The position numbers were made by a program, and so were the translations under genes. Shown here one piece after another: positions 47,398 to 51,429 of a DNA stretch of 51,429 bases (positions within the stretch are counted from its first letter, which is position 1; every line of letters begins with the position of its first letter). A model generated the notes under the pieces. That model was not told where the DNA came from. It searched no databases and saw only the letters and a program-made list of their open reading frames with translations. The stretch is from positions 1-51,429 of the forward strand of contig JADNRX010000379.1 of the NCBI GenBank assembly GCA_015501595.1, read 5' to 3'. This DNA is from Hymenopellis radicata. Lineage: Eukaryota > Basidiomycota > Agaricomycetes > Agaricales > Physalacriaceae.

Positions 47398-48458
47398 ATG
47401 CCAGCAAGCGAGAAGAGACCTCGATTATCAGAATCAGGATGTGCGATTCTGAAAAGTACGACTTTTTCCCTGTTTTTCTGGGTGTAATCTTGACTTTTAT
47501 GCTAGACTTTTTCGATAATGTCAGCCAGCATCCAACTCGTGAAGAGGCAGTGGCACTGGTGGCAGAGATCAAGGTGCTGACTGCCGATGACACCGAAACT
47601 GGACACTGACAATCTCCAAGTCGAAGTTGAATGAGGATTATGATGTTGTCAAACTGGAGAAATTTTTTACGAACAGAAGGGCCAGAAGAAACAGTGCGTA
47701 CATTGGCTATTCGCGAAGGCTGCTGGTCTGATAGCGCCGGTAGAGGACCAGCCAGAGGGATCGACGCAGGCAGCGCCGCGACCCAGGAAAAGCTCTCAAA
47801 ACAGGACCCGCCACGCAGAGCAAAACCAGCCTGCGGAAGATATAGGCGCTTTGCCGAGACGAGTCCTTGATGATCTCGAAACTCTGTATACTGGCACGCC
47901 ACATGCATCACAGGTGCTCATCAATACTTGGGCCAAGTTACTCCGAGTCGACCCCATCGCCGTCCGCTTTTGGGTTTCCAATCGCCGTGCACAGGACACG
48001 AGCAACCAACACAAGTTGCCAAGTCCCGCGCCAACCGACTATGCGGAAATCAGCCCTCCAAACTCTTCGCGTCCGCAGTTGTCCACTTCTCGTCCTTCAG
48101 AAGTGTCATCCAAGCTGAAAATACGGGTATGTTTCTTCCCCTGTGGTCATTAATATAGCGAGCTGAACGTCCTATAGATTCCCAGCGCCGATGTTGTTCA
48201 TCGAAACGCGCTGCTTTTGGAGATCGGTGAAGGCATAGAGCGCTCCATAGTCGCGTCGCGATCACCACCATCATACCTCAGCCGTGAAGAATTCACGGAA
48301 CGCTTTGCTCCCTACGAAGACAAGATGTTGTCTTTCCTCACTCAAGCGGAGAGCGGTGCCCTACAGTCAGAAGGCTGGACTCGATGTATGCGTGTTTTTT
48401 CCTCTGAATTCGACTCTAAAAACTTATCCTACCTATAGCTATGATCAAACGAACTTAA
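47398..48458 (+). CDS. Protein with two homeodomains, putative transcription factor
   Basis: Six exons close in frame: 47398-47455, 47506-47573, 47621-47693, 47744-48126, 48178-48385 and 48439-48458, giving 269 residues. Domain 1 (about 6-66) starts KRPRLSESG, has helix 1 with ILKNFFDNVSQHPTREE, and ends VVKLEKFFTNRRARRN; compared with the 60-residue standard it carries about seven extra residues between helices 1 and 3. Domain 2 (about 96-155) reads LDDLETLYTGTPHAS and then VDPIAVRFWVSNRRAQ with exact canonical spacing: Leu16, Trp48, Asn51 and Arg53 are all present (111, 143, 146, 148), though residue 49 is Val not Phe. A basic linker joins them; the tail is Ser/Pro-rich and then helical (AYEDKMLSFLTQAESG-like). 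Likely nuclear and DNA-binding (inference). A longer ORF from 47268 is not the gene; the start at 47398 fits the domain edge. Confidence 0.85.
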
Positions 48459-49374
48459 CGATAAAAGCCGATACCCCGTCAAATGATACCTGATGCCTGC
48501 AAATTGCTTTCTGTTTTGTTTTCCTTTTGTTGGATCGCTGTATCCGTGCAATCTGTTGTATCCTCTACGTGCCTCTTCTATAATTCCAATACCGTCCCAA
48601 CAATTCGAATTCATATCCTGTCCTGCAACGTCACTGATGGATAAACTTGTTTCGGTTTGGTGAGCGCTCGCTTGTTGCTTTGGGTGCTGAAATGCTGATA
48701 CAAGTCTTCAGTGCCTTTCCAACCCATCCCTCTTTAGACTCCACACGGACTATTTGCGCATCCAAGCAATCGTATAGGCACATCGCTCAGACCAGAAGAG
48801 GCTCAACTCCAGGCTTGTGGTGCTCAGAGCTGTGTGGTCGTAAGTAGACATGAGTTTCAGTTTTAATGAACCAAACCTCATCTTCTTCTAGAAGAATCAC
48901 CACTAGTACGCAGCATACGACAACCTGCGTAGGATATGTAGCGCTGCCCTCCGAATTTCCTCGCTGCACCGCCAATCGCAGTACGTCGATGAAACTGATC
49001 CATGAACCACGGAATGGGCATTACGTTCATGGAAAACTTATGTCGAACTCTCCGGACGCGCTTATTCGACAAGAAAGTCCGTTGAGTAGTTTTGGCTGAA
49101 GTTTCGTTGCCGATGAAAAGGTGGCCTATCATACTGTGTAAGAAACTTGAACGGAGATGAAACTAGATGACTGATCAGGCGAGCGATGCGGATCATGACA
49201 TTCTTATTGAAGGAAATGCAGTGCTGTTAGAAGCCTTTAGGTTTGATTGAATACAGTTGCCATTGGTCCATGTGGCAATCAAGGCAGCGGTTTCGTTCAG
49301 GAGATGCGCCCTGCGTGCCGCGGCCAATCCAAAGATAAAAACGGAAGAGATTCACGGTTCATCACAACTCTTCC
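48459..49374. other. Intergenic region with unsupported coding-like pieces
   Basis: Near 48790-48840 a frame reads GTSLRPEEAQLQACGAQSC followed by a GTAAGT donor, and a Cys-containing open frame follows a possible acceptor at 48892, which hints at a small cysteine-rich gene. I could not build a model that closes, so no gene is called. The right end is the promoter of the first GNAT gene. Confidence 0.4.
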
Positions 49375-50204
49375 ATGACCCCCAGATCCAACATTCGTGT
49401 ACGCCCATTTCGGCCGTATGATCACAAGGACGTCCAACGCGTCGTGCTCGAATCCGCCACGCGTGGCGGTGAGTGCTCATGCGCATATTCGGTGATGCCT
49501 AGCTCATATATCATACTAGACGAATCCCCATATCGAGGAGCAATGAAAGCCGTCCTCACACACCCGCTTATCTGTGTAGCGTACGCAGCGCTTCTCCTCG
49601 ATGCCGTCCTTCTTGCACGGGGCAAGAACATCGTCGCTGGGATAATTGTTGCCACCGTAATAGTAGTACTGGTGATACACCAAGTGATTCGGACCACCTC
49701 ACCATTCGTGAAATTCATCCAGCAGGCGCTACGAGAAGATCTTGGCGACATCCCAAAATATTATCAGAGTGGGGGACCGGGGCGTGAATGGGCAAGCGAG
49801 TTCTGGGTGGCCGAGGTCGAGTCTTCGACCCATCCAGGCTCGTGGGACATTGCTGGGTGCATTGGGTTGAGTGAGGGTCCTCGTTCTGCGCGAGTCGCGT
49901 CATTGGCTAATCTTTATCAGAACAATCCGACGCAGATCCGAAGGCCCACGTGCGTAGATTGTTCGTCTCGCACCATTATCGCAAGCGTGGAATAGCGGGC
50001 ATGCTGTCGCGTACGGTGTTAGAGCACGCGAAGGCGCACGGGATGCGTTACCTTTACCTCGAAACTACCAAGGCTCAACCGATAGCGATCTCGTTCTACG
50101 AGAAGCAGGGGTGGAGGAGGACTGTCACCCGACCTGGCTGGCCTTCGCAATTCGGCACTGGTCTCGTAAAAGTGCCTTTGGTCTTCTTCGAGCTTGAGTT
50201 ATAG
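49375..50204 (+). CDS. Membrane-embedded GNAT acetyltransferase (NAT8-like), copy 1
   Basis: Acetyl-CoA-dependent N-acetyltransferase fold interrupted by a membrane hairpin, as in NAT8-type enzymes (family knowledge). Three exons close in frame: 49375-49468, 49520-49870 and 49921-50204, giving 242 residues. N-terminal strand IRVRPFRPYDHKDVQRVV; the splice gives TRGDESPYRGAMKAVLTHPL; two hydrophobic stretches follow (LICVAYAALLLDAVLLA and NIVAGIIVATVIVVLVIHQV); then EFWVAEVES, SWDIAGCIGL, and the acetyl-CoA site HVRRLFVSHHYRKRGIAG, corresponding to the family Q/RxxGxG/A loop, followed by AKAHGMRYLYLETT and ISFYEKQGWRR. Likely in the endoplasmic reticulum membrane; the substrate is unknown. A tandem paralogue lies 300 bp downstream. 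Confidence 0.85.
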
Positions 50205-50502
50205 GTGGTTGTGGTTAGGTGAGTTCTGTTTCTACACTCGAGCCTCTGACTTAGCTTATCGATGGCGTTTATCAGATTACGTCAATCTGTGGCGTCCGGA
50301 CCTCGACTGTATGTTTCACAATAGAATGCTTGAGAACTCAATAATGGTCGGCCTTCTTATTTTCGAACACAGCGCTGGGCTGCAGCTGCCGGTGATAGCA
50401 ATCAAGAAAGGTGGCAATGATCAAGCACGAATATGTATCGAGTCATATCTGTCCCTCTTATATGGATTAGAGAGTGAGAGAGTCGCTTCGCACCCGTCCG
50501 AC
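50205..50502. promoter_or_regulatory. Spacer between tandem GNAT genes
   Basis: 298 bp with no gene; it must hold the terminator of copy 1 and the promoter of copy 2. No clear TATA box. Confidence 0.4.
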
Positions 50503-51340
50503 ATGGGATTACGCGTTCACATACGCAAGTTTGAACGAGACGATCTCCAAGCTGTCCAGCAACTTATTCTTTCAGCTTCAATGCAGGGTAGTGAGTGCTA
50601 TTCAGACTTTAGTCTGGACTTGGAACTGACGTGTTGCACCAGAGGAGTCGCCATATCGTGGTACACTCGATATACTCTTAGCCCACCCAATCACTCGTCT
50701 TGCGGGTGTAGCCCTTGCCGGCGATATCGTTTTTGTGGCACCCAAGCACATCGTGGCCGCAGCGGTCGTAGCTGGTGCTATCGTAGCTCCTTTGGTCATT
50801 CAGTGGAGGCTTCTTGTTAAGGATGTAAGGGATTACTTTGAAGAGGGGTTGCGCAAAGATCTCAGCGACATTTCAAAACATTATCAGCAAGAGAAGGAGG
50901 GGTCAGCACATGTACGGGCTGGTGGGTTTTGGGTAGCCGAGGTCGAATCGCCGAGTACATCAGGGTCTTATGATATCGCTGGATGCGTTGGATTGGGTTA
51001 GTGCGCATTGTCTAACTCCAAGTTTCAGGATACTGACGCCAGTACCGATACAGAGCATCTCAATTCCCAGCCGAAGGGACAGCTCCGCCGGATGTTCGTT
51101 TCGCACAACTATCGGAACCGTGGTATCGCGAAGATGCTTTTGCAAGCCTTGGTGGAACATGCAAAGGCCAAAGGGCTGACGAGCCTTTATCTCGGCACGA
51201 CGATGGCGCAGCCGGCGGCTGTTTCGTTTTATGAGAAGCGTGGATGGAAGAGGATACCTACGCCGCCGGGGGTACCGAGATATTATGGCGTGGGTCTGGT
51301 GAAAGTGGATCTGCTGCTTTATGGATTAGACCTGTATTAG
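50503..51340 (+). CDS. Membrane-embedded GNAT acetyltransferase (NAT8-like), copy 2, one joint off by one base
   Basis: Tandem paralogue of copy 1 with the same three-exon plan. The start at 50503 gives MGLRVHIRKFERDDLQAVQQ. Exon 1 (50503-50587) joins exon 2 (from 50643) as MQEESPYRGTLDILLAHP. Two hydrophobic stretches (LAGVALAGDIVFVA and HIVAAAVVAGAIVAPLVI), then GGFWVAEVES and YDIAGCVGL. The second intron starts near 50997 (GTTAGT) and the last exon begins at 51029 with DTDASTDTEHLNS, then LRRMFVSHNYRNRGIAKMLL (acetyl-CoA site), SLYLGTTMAQPAAVSFYEK and a stop at 51338-51340. The donor and acceptor phases differ by one base, which I suspect is another single-base error near 50995 or 51029. 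Otherwise intact. Confidence 0.8.
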
Positions 51341-51429
51341 AATATAGGTGGTCTGAGATCTAGCGAGTACTCACGATGAGCATCAATGTCGTGCGACGGG
51401 CTATGGGAGGCTAACCAACATCAAATGTT

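Noticed and set aside
47268..47609. Longer open frame over the homeodomain gene
   Set aside because: Its second half overlaps homeodomain exon 2 in frame by chance, but its first half is out of frame with KRPRLSESG and it ends inside an intron.
47398..48458. Mating-type (A/HD) locus
   Set aside because: Two homeodomains are suggestive, but no divergent HD1/HD2 pair and no typical neighbour such as a mitochondrial intermediate peptidase gene is in the window.
1..51429. CRISPR array, rRNA or prophage
   Set aside because: No regularly spaced repeats, no ribosomal RNA-like sequence, and the whole window has a spliced eukaryotic gene structure.

Overview
The window looks like nuclear DNA of a filamentous fungus, most likely a basidiomycete (Agaricomycetes; inference). 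Genes are dense and cut by many introns of about 47-55 bp with GT..AG ends, intergenic gaps are short, and the recognisable core genes are eukaryotic: DPH1, a FHA-RING ubiquitin ligase of the Dma1 type, coatomer alpha, IES6 and DNA2. No rRNA, convincing tRNA, CRISPR array or bacterial-type operon was seen.

Layout. (1) 1-6.7 kb is an accessory block on the minus strand: a relic of an unknown gene family (called X here) and two tandem ubiquitin-protease (USP) paralogues about 3.27 kb apart, the second one broken. (2) 7.5-23 kb is a conserved housekeeping island: DPH1 and the FHA-RING gene (divergent), a DUF1275 membrane protein, coatomer alpha, IES6 and DNA2 (divergent), and a small conserved-looking unknown. 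(3) 23-31.3 kb holds three long genes of unknown function (two with membrane segments) and a small putative mitochondrial protein that sits between two copies of the same gene ends. (4) 31.7-37.7 kb is mixed: a minus-strand unknown gene with an internal repeat, a third USP fragment followed by a second X gene (an inverted copy of the arrangement at the left edge), and several copies of a dispersed ~300 bp repeat. (5) 37.8-51.4 kb holds an unknown five-exon gene, a secreted NucA/NucB-type nuclease-like gene, a dead kinase-like gene, a block of degenerate coding sequence with another copy of the dispersed repeat, a small gene encoding two homeodomains, and two tandem membrane-embedded GNAT acetyltransferase genes.

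Working together: IES6 (chromatin remodelling), DNA2 (Okazaki-fragment and end processing) and the FHA-RING ligase (mitotic and damage checkpoints in relatives) are all genome-maintenance genes, but nothing shows that they are co-regulated beyond shared short promoters. The USP and X genes travel together as a duplicated pair.

Caution: several otherwise well-preserved genes carry one apparent single-base insertion or deletion, usually in or next to a short run of one base (near 5193, 9807, 21489, 25526, 31019 and about 51000). Uncorrected sequencing or assembly errors would explain this better than many independent gene deaths. Gene models below give the frame break where it was found. The most unusual object is the two-homeodomain gene at 47.4-48.5 kb, whose six-exon model closes in frame throughout.
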